NCBI RefSeq assembly: GCF_001953885.1
Contig: NZ_MQUS01000022.1
Span: 62,001 to 126,000 of the forward strand
Reading direction: 5' to 3'
Source: Streptomyces sp. IMTB 2501
GTDB taxonomy: Bacteria > Actinomycetota > Actinomycetes > Streptomycetales > Streptomycetaceae
Length of the DNA stretch: 64,000 nucleotides
Shown piece by piece: positions 28,940-37,114 of the stretch. The position numbers were made by a program, and so were the translations under genes. The number at the start of each line of letters is the position of its first letter. Position 1 is the stretch's first letter. The notes below the pieces were generated by a model. That model made no database searches, was not told where the DNA came from, and saw only the letters and a program-made list of their open reading frames with translations.

Positions 28940-29662
28940 ACCGGGCAGAGACCCGCGCCAGTTCACGAAACTGGTGACGACGCTGCGTCGCACGGGGGTC
29001 CCGATACCGCCCGCCGGGGCAGGCCGTGGAGTCTGCCCCTGGCGGACAGGGCTCTGCTGGGCACGGTGCACTGGCGCACGAATACGACGATGTGCCAGCT
29101 TGCCCCGCTGTTCGGTGTCTCCAAGTCCTCGGACGACCGCATCATCGACCATCTCGGTCCGCTCCTGGCGCTGCAGCCTCGGCGCCGCTTTGCCAGAGAT
29201 GCCGTGCTCATTGTGGACGGCACCCTGGTGCCCACCCGCGACCACACGATCGCTGAGCAGTCCAAGAACTACAGGTACTCCACCGACCACCAGGTCGTCA
29301 TCGACGCCGACACCCGCCGGGTCGTCGTGGTCGGCCAGCCCCTGCCAGGCAACCGAAACGACTGCAAGGCGTCGGAGCAATCGGGCGCTTAGGCCGCGAT
29401 CGGGAGGACGCTGACGATCGCCGACGGCGGCTACCTAGGCACCGGACTCGTGATGCCACACCGCCGCCGCGCCGGCGAGGAACTCCCTGACTGGAAACGG
29501 GAACACAACCGCTCGCACATACAGGTCCGCGCTCAAGTCGAGCACACCTTCGCCCGCATGAAGACCCGGAAGATCCTCCGCGACTGCCGTCTCAAGGGCG
29601 ACGCGGTCCGTCACGCCATGCTCGGCATCGCCCACCTGCACAACCTCTGCCTCGCCGGATAG
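28940..29662 (+). pseudogene. IS5-type (ISL2-like) DDE transposase, broken
   Basis: Blocks in order: FTKLVTTLRRT, then in another frame WRTNTTMCQLAPLFGVSKSS, VLIVDGTLVPTRDH with the first Asp, DADTRRVVVVGQPLPGNRND. An amber TAG near 29391 follows SGA, then the same frame continues LTIADGGYLGTG with the second Asp and VRAQVEHTFARMKT with the Glu. The three DDE residues are present but the frame is cut by a shift and a nonsense codon, so it is inactive. Confidence 0.8.
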
Positions 29663-29689
29663 ACGAATGGCGCCGTAACGGCTGAGCCG

Positions 29690-30210
29690 TCCAGCTCGAC
29701 TCCGAGATCTTTTGCGGGTGAAGCCTTGGCCTCGCGCTTCACGCGGCGGGCTTTCCGACTGGTGGTCAAGAAGGCAGGTAGTTCCTCTGACCAGCGGGAA
29801 TGAGGTTTGCGGAGGTCCTTGTTCCTGCCGCCGTCGGAGGCGCTTTCCAGTTGAAGAGGCGTGTCGGGTCCTACCCGTGTGTCCGCGTCGAGGGCGGCGG
29901 TCGCGGGGTGGGTTCGCAAGCCTGTGCGGTATTGCTGGTCGAGACGCTCCGCGAGACAAGGTCCTCCTGGACGTCGTCCTGGCGGTCGCGCTCGGCGGTG
30001 ACTGTCTCGCGGATGTCGCGATGCTGCGGTGCGAGCCGGCCGTCTTCGGTCCGGTCGCCCCTCCGACCCGACGGTCTCCCGCCTGATCGACGTCCTTACC
30101 GCCCGGCAAACACGCTCCGGACGCCGGTGGACAGGTCACGGTCGACCTCGACGGTGCCCTGGTACTCGGCTGCGTCCTTGCCGGAAGCACACGATCGGCC
30201 CGGCTCGGTA
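29690..30210 (+). pseudogene. IS1380-family transposase remnant, copy A
   Basis: Frames give KRRVGSYPCVRVEG, DVVLAVALGGDCLADVAML and APDAGGQVTVDLDGAL, the 5' and central parts of an IS1380 transposase. Compared with copy B (30668-31469) it lacks two internal blocks of roughly 80 bases each: one before KVLLDV and one between the text for RLIDVLTA and KHAPDAGG. The DNA around 29690-29950 is a near-identical direct repeat of 30670-30900. Confidence 0.75.
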
Positions 30211-30212
30211 GC

Positions 30213-30659
30213 ATGCAACGCATGGCCATCAAACTTGAGAACGTGGGCATCGCCGTTCGCGACCTCGAAGCAACGATCTCCTTTTTCACCGACCTCGGCC
30301 TCACGGTCGTCGGCCGTGCCACGGTCAGTGGTGAGTGGACCGACACCGCCGTCGGCCTTGATGGCAATCACGCCAACATCGCGATGCTCCAGACGCCAGA
30401 CGGTCACGGTCGCCTTGAGCTCTTCGAGTACATCCACCCCGAAGCGATCGAGTCAGAGCCCACTCGTCCCAACGAGATTGGCATGCATCGCGTCGCCTTC
30501 TCAGTCGACGACATCGACAAAGCCCTTGAGACAGCCGCAAAGCACGGATGCCATCCGCTTCGCGGTGTGGCGACTTATGAGGACGTCTACAAGCTCACGT
30601 ACGTCCGCGGTCCCAGCGGCATCCTTGTGATGCTCGCCGAGGAGCTGAAGAAGAACTGA
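30213..30659 (+). CDS. VOC-family protein between two IS1380 remnants
   Basis: This 148-aa VOC protein reads MAIKLENVGIAVRDLEATIS ... RLELFEYIHPEAIE ... MHRVAFSVDDIDKALETAAK ... VRGPSGILVMLAEEL. Conserved His and Glu occur at the positions expected for metal binding (VGIAV region, LELFEY, MHRVAF). Its codons use more A/T at third positions than its neighbours. It is flanked by direct repeats of IS1380 DNA, so it looks horizontally acquired. The start may be ATG 30222. The substrate is unknown. Confidence 0.85.
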   Translation: MQRMAIKLENVGIAVRDLEATISFFTDLGLTVVGRATVSGEWTDTAVGLDGNHANIAMLQTPDGHGRLELFEYIHPEAIESEPTRPNEIGMHRVAFSVDDIDKALETAAKHGCHPLRGVATYEDVYKLTYVRGPSGILVMLAEELKKN

Positions 30660-30667
30660 CGGCCGAT

Positions 30668-31469
30668 CGGGTCACTTGGCCTCGCGCTTACACAAGACGG
30701 GCTTTCAGACTGGTGGTCAAGAAGGCAGAGAGTTCCTCTGACCAGCGGGAATGAGGTTTGCGGAGGTCCTTGTTCCTGCCGCCGTCGGAGGCGCTTTCCA
30801 GGTGAAGAGGCGTATCGGGTCCTACCCGTGTGTCCGCGTCGGGGGCGGCGGTCGCGGAGTGGTTTCGCAAGCCGGAGCGGTACTGCTGGTCGAGACGGTC
30901 CGCATGACCGGTCTGGACGCGGCGCTATCCGCAACCCTGGCCCCGTGACGGAAGCCCCGGGCCATACACGTTCCCGGCAAGGTCCTCCTGGACGTCGCCC
31001 TGGCGGTCGCGCTCGGCGGTGACTGCCTCGCGGATGTCGCGATGCCGCGGTGCGAGCCGGCCGTCTTCGGCCCGGTCGCCCCTCCGACCCGAGGGTCTCC
31101 CGCCTGATCGACGTCCTTACCGCCTCCGGCTAGAAGGCCCCGCAGGCCATCCGGTCCGCACGGCCCGAGGTGCGTAACCGGGTCTGGTCGCTGGCGGGCA
31201 AACACGCTCCGGACGCCGGTGGACAGGTCACGGTCGACCTCGACGGTGACCTGGTGATCGCGCACTCCGACAAGGAGGACGCCGCCGCGAACTGGAAGAA
31301 GACCTATGGCCATCATCCCCTGACAGCGTTCGTCGACCATGGCCCGGGCGGAACCGCAGAGCCGGTCCCCGCCGCCCTCCTCAGACCGGGAAACGCGGGC
31401 TCGAACACGGCCGCCGACCACATCGCCACCGCTCAACTGGCCATGGTCCAGCTGCCGAAGAAGTACCGG
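30668..31469 (+). pseudogene. IS1380-family transposase remnant, copy B (5' and central part)
   Basis: Blocks: KRRIGSYPCVRVGG, GLDAALSATLAP, GKVLLDVALAVALGGDCLAD, then in frame from about 31170 RNRVWSLAGKHAPDAGGQ, VTVDLDGDLVIAHSDKEDAA, NWKKTYGHHPLTAFVDHGPG and AQLAMVQLPKKYR. It is interrupted exactly after AGTACCGG by the inverted-repeat element at 31470. The 3' part continues at 32427. Confidence 0.8.
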
Positions 31470-32426
31470 TGGTTGAGTAGGTCTTCTTCAAGAACGATTG
31501 TTTGCGGCTTCCAGGAACGCTTCACGATCACGACGTCCGGAATGTTGGCGAGAATTAGGAACACCCGCCACGGGAGAGCACGAGTGTTGCAGGGCGTATG
31601 GGAGCGGCACGACCGGACGGCAGGGAGGCTGCTAGTGGTCGCGGTCAGTCAGGGGTTGTTGGGGCTCAGCAGCGTGGCGGCCGCGGCGATGAAGGCTACG
31701 GATGCTTCCTTGGCCGCATGCCGCCGGGCGTCCAGCTCGGTCCGGTCGATGGCCTTGCGCAGCGCGTACGTGGCATCTGCGGCCTGCTGGGCGGGGCCGG
31801 CCAGCTCGGGGACCAGGACCTGAAGGCGGATGTGGGGCCCGGTGATTGCCGCCCGGGTGTCGTGGGACCTCGTCTGGGCCTCCAGTTGGTGCTCGGTGCC
31901 TGCCTCGGTCAAGGCCAGACGCTCCCGATGGAAGATCGCCGAGCGGTGCGCGTCCAGGGCGGCCGCGAAGTCGGTGACGGCACTGAGCTGGTCCTGGCGG
32001 TGGCTGTCGGCGCGCTCCTCGGCGCGTGCGGTGCGTGCCGAACGGTGCTGGAGGAGTCCGGCGGTCAGGGCACCGGCGAGGGTACCGAGTACGGCAACGA
32101 TCGACGGCCATATGGACATCAGGTGTTGGGTCCTCTCGGGTAGTCGGTTTGGGTGGTGAGGTCGGCGGATAGCGAGGTACGCGGCGGCGCCTTCGGTTGC
32201 AGGGTTACGCCTGCGGCGCTCCGGACCTACCCTGGCGGTCAGTTTGCGGCTGGGGTCAGAGATCTGGATTTCCGGGACCATGATCACTTACTCTGAGCCG
32301 ACCAGCACACGAGACGGCCGGAGGCAAGTACCGGCGATTTCCAGAACTCAGCGACATGTTTCTTGTCGCTGACGGAACGTTTCCAGCGGTGACCAACAAA
32401 CGTTGCTGGCTCCAGGCGGTAAAACC
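31470..32426. mobile_element. Non-autonomous inverted-repeat element with 8-bp target duplication
   Basis: The IS1380 coding text PKKYR is cut at AGTACCGG (31462-31469), and the same 8 bases reappear at 32427-32434, where the text resumes with RGRQTLIRTDSAGG. Between them lie 957 bp. The two ends are imperfect inverted repeats: GGTT, then at matching distance AACGATTGTTTG on the left and AACGTTTGTTGG on the right (read inwards), then GGAACG / GGAAACG. A 9-bp stem hairpin lies at 32348-32372. The only gene inside is the KilB-like one. No transposase is encoded, so it would have been moved in trans. Confidence 0.65.
31649..32119 (-). CDS. KilB/pRL2-23-like small membrane protein, 156 aa
   Basis: From ATG 32119 (after GAGAGGA) the protein reads MSIWPSIVAVLGTLAGALTA, one N-terminal membrane helix. 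A long charged coiled-coil region follows (ARTARAEERADSHRQDQLSA ... LALTEAGTEHQLEAQ) and then an Ala-rich helical tail. This matches the layout of short proteins on Streptomyces plasmids annotated as KilB or pRL2-23, thought to be linked to plasmid spread; the exact role is not established. It is the sole gene of the 957-bp inverted-repeat element. Confidence 0.65.
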   Translation of the reverse strand: MSIWPSIVAVLGTLAGALTAGLLQHRSARTARAEERADSHRQDQLSAVTDFAAALDAHRSAIFHRERLALTEAGTEHQLEAQTRSHDTRAAITGPHIRLQVLVPELAGPAQQAADATYALRKAIDRTELDARRHAAKEASVAFIAAAATLLSPNNP

Positions 32427-32860
32427 AGTACCGGCGAGGGCGACAGACCCTGATCCGCACGGACTCCGCCGGCGGCACTCACGACCTCGTGTCCTGGCTC
32501 GCCGAGCGTGGACGATGGCTGTCCTGCTCGGTCGGCATGGTCATCATCGGACAGATTCACCAGCACTTTGTGAAGATCCCGGCGTCGGCCTGGACGCCGG
32601 CCGTCGAGGCCGGCGGCACGGTCCGCGACGGGAGGCCTGGGCCGCCGAGGTCACCGGCAAGCTGCTGGACGGCCGGTCGAAGGGCATGCGGTTGACCGTC
32701 CGCAATGAACGACCGCATCCCGGAGCCCAGTTGAGGATCACGGACGCGGACGGCATTCGGATCACCTGCTTCGCGACCAGCGCCCCTGACCGTTCCATTC
32801 GGGGAACTCGTCGGCCAGGCTCTGCACTGGCCTGCCGTGGCTCATCATCACGTACCACGT
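32427..32860 (+). pseudogene. IS1380-family transposase, 3' part of copy B
   Basis: After the second AGTACCGG the text resumes RGRQTLIRTDSAGGTHDLVS, WLAERGRWLSCSVGM, IPASAWTPAVEAGGTVRDG, then in another frame RSKGMRLTVRNERPHPGAQL and RITDADGIRITCFA. This is the C-terminal third of the IS1380 transposase. A frameshift lies near 32635 and the end is lost near 32860. With 30668-31469 it makes up most of one element. Confidence 0.8.
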
Positions 32861-32987
32861 GTCGATGTGGTCCCCCCGGGGTTGTGTGGGTTGAGTGCTC
32901 CGCATCGCAGGCCTCCGGCGTCGAATTGACCGCAGAGGAGGACGGTGGTTCTGCAGAGGGCTTCGGTCCCCGCGCGTGCAGCGCCCG

Positions 32988-33653
32988 TCAATCGCTCCGC
33001 TTCTTCGTACGGGCGTCGCCCTCCCGTTCACCGAACAGCACCTCGGCGGCGGACTCCCATTCCCGGACCAGGTCGACCATCTCCGGCGCTCGCAGCCACT
33101 GGATCTGCAGGCCGTCCATCATCGCCACGATGTGCCGGGCGAGTGCTTCGGGATGGTCGCTGACGTCCCTGGCCAAGGACGCGAAGGCGGCTGTCGCTTG
33201 CTCTTGCCGCTTCACGAAGTAGGCGTGTGCGGGATGGCTCGGTGTCAGAGACTCGGCTTCAAGCACAGTGAAGAGCCGGACGAATTCCGGTTGCTCCGAG
33301 TTGCGCCGCACCGTCGCCGAGCACAACTGCCGCAGGCTGACTCCGACGGGGCCGCTGGCGGACCACTCGTCCGGGACCGCGTCCTCACCGACGCCGAGGT
33401 GTGCGCGAAGCGATCGGGCATCCTCGACATCCCGGTGTTCCAGCACGGCGATGAGCAGGCCGGTCTTGGAACCGACATGGCGCAGCACACCCGGAACGGT
33501 GAGCCCGCAGCGATCGGCCACGTCCTGCATCGACAGTCCCCAGAAACCGCGATCTGCGATAAGTGCGGAGGTTACGTCGATGATCTGGCGCCGTCGCTCG
33601 GCGGCCGGTAGTCGTGGCCGGTCGCGCCGGTACGAAGCCGCCCCCTCAGCCAT
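32988..33653 (-). CDS. TetR/AcrR-family regulator
   Basis: This is a 221-aa regulator. The N-terminal HTH is RRRQIIDVTSALIADRGFW, GLSMQDVADRCGLTVPGVLR, HVGSKTGLLIAVLEHRD (about residues 18-70). The C-terminal helical ligand domain has family-typical text (LARDVSDHPEALARHIVAMM, DGLQIQWL). The start is at ATG 33653 after GGAGAGG; ATG 33683 is possible. It may bind the palindromes at 33902-33919, but these lie 250 bp upstream. Confidence 0.88.
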   Translation of the reverse strand: MAEGAASYRRDRPRLPAAERRRQIIDVTSALIADRGFWGLSMQDVADRCGLTVPGVLRHVGSKTGLLIAVLEHRDVEDARSLRAHLGVGEDAVPDEWSASGPVGVSLRQLCSATVRRNSEQPEFVRLFTVLEAESLTPSHPAHAYFVKRQEQATAAFASLARDVSDHPEALARHIVAMMDGLQIQWLRAPEMVDLVREWESAAEVLFGEREGDARTKKRSD

Positions 33654-33901
33654 GTTCGCCAAGACCTCTCCGTCGGGCGTCATCGTCGTTCCGGGACAGA
33701 ACTGCGGGACAGTAAGTTCCCCGAGTGATGGTCAGTATCACACGGGAAGTCTGCCTGGTCGTCCAGGAGTTGATCCATACCACGGTTGCGGCGTGCCCGG
33801 CGTGCAGCACGCCCCGTCGTCCAGTCGCCGACCGATCTCGGACATCACCCACTTCCACTCCCGGGCCGGAGGTCCGCCAGTGGCTACCAGGGCGAGTTAG
33901 T

Positions 33902-33919
33902 TAGTAGCTACTAGCTAGT
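33902..33919. promoter_or_regulatory. Two overlapping perfect palindromes, candidate operator
   Basis: TAGTAGCTACTA (33902-33913) and ACTAGCTAGT (33910-33919) are both perfect palindromes and overlap by four bases in an AT-rich island (also TTAGTTAG just before, TTGACT just after). This looks like a TetR/MarR-type operator and promoter. No intact gene starts near it on either strand; the nearest is the TetR gene. The rest of 33684-34421 holds no gene. Confidence 0.5.
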
Positions 33920-34421
33920 GACTTGACTGAGGCGGCACCCTAGCCCCGCCCGGACGCGTCGGCAAGGGGTGCGTCCAGATCGCACGGGAAGCGGTGCTGT
34001 TGACCATGACGATCCGACAGAGGTCCTTTCTGACCCGTGAGTTCAAGGGGCGCCGAGGCCGGGCGCTTCGCGGTGCGTGACGACTGCAACGCCCGTGCAC
34101 CACCGAAGGGACGCGGACTCGAAAGCACAGAAACTTCCGGTGAGGCTCTGCCATCGACAAGTGCCGGTCCGCAGCGGCCTGTTCGAGACCAGTCCGTCCG
34201 CGCTCGTCAGGAGCATCTAGCGTTGGCTTCACAAAATGAACGGATGCAGACCGCTTGACAGTCAATCAAACTCGCTGGCTTCATGTGTTGCGGCGTGAGT
34301 GAGCTGGGCGAGCTCGCACGCCGCCTGGTGGTCCCGCCTCACGGCGGCGCCGATCCGCCGTTTCGGCGCAATCCCCTCTCATTTCATTTCCGGAAGGTAC
34401 CGGCGTTGGCGCTCCGCATCA

Positions 34422-34435
34422 TGGGAGCGCTCCCA
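34422..34435. promoter_or_regulatory. CebR operator
   Basis: TGGGAGCGCTCCCA is the exact 14-bp palindrome bound by CebR, the cellobiose-responsive LacI-family repressor of Streptomyces cellulolytic genes. It lies 79 bases before the GH12 start, so it should keep that gene off until cello-oligosaccharides are present. The cebR gene itself is not in this window. Confidence 0.85.
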
Positions 34436-34514
34436 AAGCGACGCTCCACCCTCCGGGTCCACCCCCCACGGTCCGGGTGCCGCACAAGCCGCTCCGGCCA
34501 TCGAAAGGATCCCC

Positions 34515-35714
34515 ATGACCAGATCGAGCCCGAAGCCGCGCAATGGAGCTGCGGCGGTCGCGGCAGTCGTGACTGCCCTGTTCGTGGTTGCCCTCTCCCT
34601 GGCCGGCGCCTCGCCGGCGTCCGCGAACACGACCCTCTGCGGCAAGAACGACAGCATGAAGGTCTCGGGCGGCAAGTACGTCGTCCAGAACAACGAGTGG
34701 GGTGACTCGATCCCCCAGTGCATCGACGTGTCGGACAACGGCTTCAAGGTCACCACCGGCTGGCACGACGTGGGCACCAACGGCGCACCGGCGGCGTATC
34801 CGTCGATCTACGCCGGTTGCCACTACGGTAACTGCTCCAGCGGCAACGGCCTGCCGCTTCAGGTGTCGGCGTTCGGCAACCCGCAGTCCAGCGTCGACTT
34901 CTCGACCGCCGACGGCCAGTGGGACGCGGCGTACGACATCTGGTTCGACACCAACTCGAACCCGTCGGGCCAGAACAACGGCGAGGAGATGATGATCTGG
35001 GCCAACCACTCCGGGTCGCCCACGCCGTTCGGCACCAAGGTCGGGACGGTGTGGATCGAGGGCGCCAACTGGGATGTCTGGTACGGCCGTCAGGGCGGCG
35101 GCATCTCCTGGAACACCGTCTCCTATGTCCGCCAGCAGCCCACCAACGCGATCACGGTGAACATCAAGGACTTCACCAACGACTCGATCGGCCGCGGCTA
35201 CCTGTCGTCGGCGTGGTACATGACCAGTGTGCAGTTCGGCTTCGAGCCATGGGTCGGCGGCCCCGGCCTGGCTGTGAACTCCTTCTCCTACGACTCCAAT
35301 GGCTCCGGTGGTGGTGGCGGTGGGACGTCCGGCACGGTCGTCGGTCAGCAGAGCGGCCGCTGCCTGGACCTGAAGGACTGGGGCACGGCCGTCGGCACCC
35401 CCGTCCAGCTGTGGGACTGCGGAACCGGCTGGAACCAGAAGTGGACGCGGACCGACGGCACCCTCGTCAACCCGCAGACCGGCAAGTGCCTCGACGTGGC
35501 CGGCGGTTCCACGGCCAACGGCGCCAAGGTGCAGCTCTGGTCGTGCAACGGCACCGGCGCCCAGCAGTGGCAGTTCAACGCCAACGGCACCGTCACCAAC
35601 CCCCGGTCCGGGAAATGCCTGGACGCCGACGGCTCCGGCAATGGCGCGCTGCTGCAGATATGGGACTGCTACGGCGGCGGCACACAGCCCAACCAGGTCT
35701 GGACACAGAAGTAG
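34515..35714 (+). CDS. Secreted GH12 endoglucanase with CBM13 (ricin-type) domain
   Basis: This 399-aa protein has a Sec signal (AAVVTALFVVALSLAGASPA, cleavage about residue 37). A GH12 domain covers about 38-260, with the nucleophile Glu in GEEMMIW and the acid/base Glu in FGFEPW. A Gly-rich linker (GSGGGGGGTSG) leads to a CBM13 beta-trefoil (270-399) with QxW-type repeats (NQKWTRT, AQQWQFN, NQVWTQ) and Cys pairs (GRCLDL, GKCLDV, GKCLDAD). It would cut beta-1,4-glucan or xyloglucan outside the cell. GAAAGGA precedes the ATG. CebR control is expected. Confidence 0.93.
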   Translation: MTRSSPKPRNGAAAVAAVVTALFVVALSLAGASPASANTTLCGKNDSMKVSGGKYVVQNNEWGDSIPQCIDVSDNGFKVTTGWHDVGTNGAPAAYPSIYAGCHYGNCSSGNGLPLQVSAFGNPQSSVDFSTADGQWDAAYDIWFDTNSNPSGQNNGEEMMIWANHSGSPTPFGTKVGTVWIEGANWDVWYGRQGGGISWNTVSYVRQQPTNAITVNIKDFTNDSIGRGYLSSAWYMTSVQFGFEPWVGGPGLAVNSFSYDSNGSGGGGGGTSGTVVGQQSGRCLDLKDWGTAVGTPVQLWDCGTGWNQKWTRTDGTLVNPQTGKCLDVAGGSTANGAKVQLWSCNGTGAQQWQFNANGTVTNPRSGKCLDADGSGNGALLQIWDCYGGGTQPNQVWTQK

Positions 35715-35760
35715 CACCGTCCCGGCGTGGCAGGGCTCGGCGCCCGGCATGCGGGACCGG

Positions 35761-35810
35761 GCTGCCGCCTGGGGTCCCACACCACCACGTGGTGCACCGC
35801 AGGCGGCAGC
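35761..35810 (+). terminator. Stem-loop after the GH12 gene
   Basis: An 11-bp perfect outer stem, GCTGCCGCCTG / CAGGCGGCAGC, encloses a second palindrome CACCACGTGGTG (35783-35794). It starts 47 bases past the GH12 stop. The rest of 35811-36117 holds no gene. Confidence 0.6.
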
Positions 35811-36117
35811 TGCCGTACCCAGAGGTCTCTCAGAAGGAGTCGTGCTGCGGAGCACCGGGGCAGATGTCCCAGCGGCCTGCCGTGTCAGGTCACCCTCCCG
35901 GTCGCACGGCTTCAGTGAGCCCGACGGCGACGGTGGCGCCCCGCGGAGGTGACGCGGCTGCGGGGCGCCGTCCCGGACACCACATCGGCACTGTCCCCAT
36001 GGCCGTTGCCAGCGGGGCAGCCGCATCCAAGGAGCATCGACGTGAGACATCAGCCTGTATGTGGCGCCCAGCCGCTGAGGAGTGTCTCTTTGCCGGGCTG
36101 AGCAGTTGATCGGATGT

Positions 36118-36540
36118 GTGTCTGTTCGGTTGATGATCAGTGATGCGATGTGGGACCGGATCGAGCCGGTGATACCGGCCGATCCGGTGCCTGGCCGGCG
36201 GTGGGCGGATCACCGGCGCACGATCGAGGCCATCGCGTGGAAATACCGCACTTGGTCACCTTGGCGGGATCGGCCCACTGAACTCGGTTCCTTCAAGACC
36301 GCGCACAAGCGGCTGCTGCGGTGGGCCGTCGACGGGACACAGGAGAACATCTTCGCCGCCATCATGGCCGTGGCGGACACCGACGACGACATCGGGGCTG
36401 GACCATTTCGGTGGACTCCACCGTCTGTCGGGCCCACAAGCACGCTGCCGCAGCCCACAAAGCGTGAACCTGTCCGAGGAGAGCCCGCTGACCATGCCCT
36501 GGGCCGCTCCCGCGGCGGCCTGAGCACGAAGGCGTGTCCC
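36118..36540 (+). pseudogene. IS5-family transposase remnant
   Basis: The frame reads MISDAMWDRIEPVIPADPVP, DHRRTIEAIAWKYRTWSPWR, LGSFKTAHKRLLRWAVDGT, then shifts near 36400 and continues VDSTVCRAHKHAAAA and later GRSRGGLSTKA. The C-terminal half is lost. From 36541 to 37059 I see only decayed DNA. Confidence 0.75.
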
Positions 36541-37059
36541 ACAACGGGCGCGGACGTCAGGCGCGCTCGAGTCCGCCGTCCGTACGACGCTGAAGGCGCA
36601 CTCGGGCTGGTTACCTGCTCCCGACGCGGGCAGCGCACCAGGTCGCCACCGGCCCCGGCGCTGGCGGGGAGCGGCCCTCGTCCGCTTCCAAGACGGCCCC
36701 GGCGCCGGGCACACCGCCGTCGATGCCCTGCAGGCCTGCCGATGGTCGGCGGCACGGTCGGCGTGCCCGACAGGCGGAAGACGGCCTGTGACCGCTCTCC
36801 CGCGAACACACCGGTGCACCTCCCATCCGGCAGGGTCGCGCACCGGCTCCACGGCGACCGCACCGGGTGTATGGCCTGCATCGCCACTGCTCGTGGCTTC
36901 GGCTGGCTGTAGGGGTACAGGAACGCGAAGTCGTAACCGTGCGGCGGATGCGGGCAAGCCCCGCTCGCTTCATGAGCCGGTTGGTGCCGGGAGCGGGTCG
37001 CAGGGGGTGGTTCGTCCGTCGGGGTGTCTGGCGTTGTCTTGGTTCACTTTCGTTGTTCG

Positions 37060-37071
37060 TGGTTGCAACCA
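37060..37071. promoter_or_regulatory. Palindrome upstream of the sensor kinase gene
   Basis: TGGTTGCAACCA is a perfect 12-bp palindrome 43 bases before the GTG start of the kinase, where a promoter or regulator site is expected. Candidate operator only. Confidence 0.35.
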
Positions 37072-37114
37072 ATGGCGGGCGCGGCGGGCGGCGGGGGGTG
37101 CTTACCGTTGCCGC

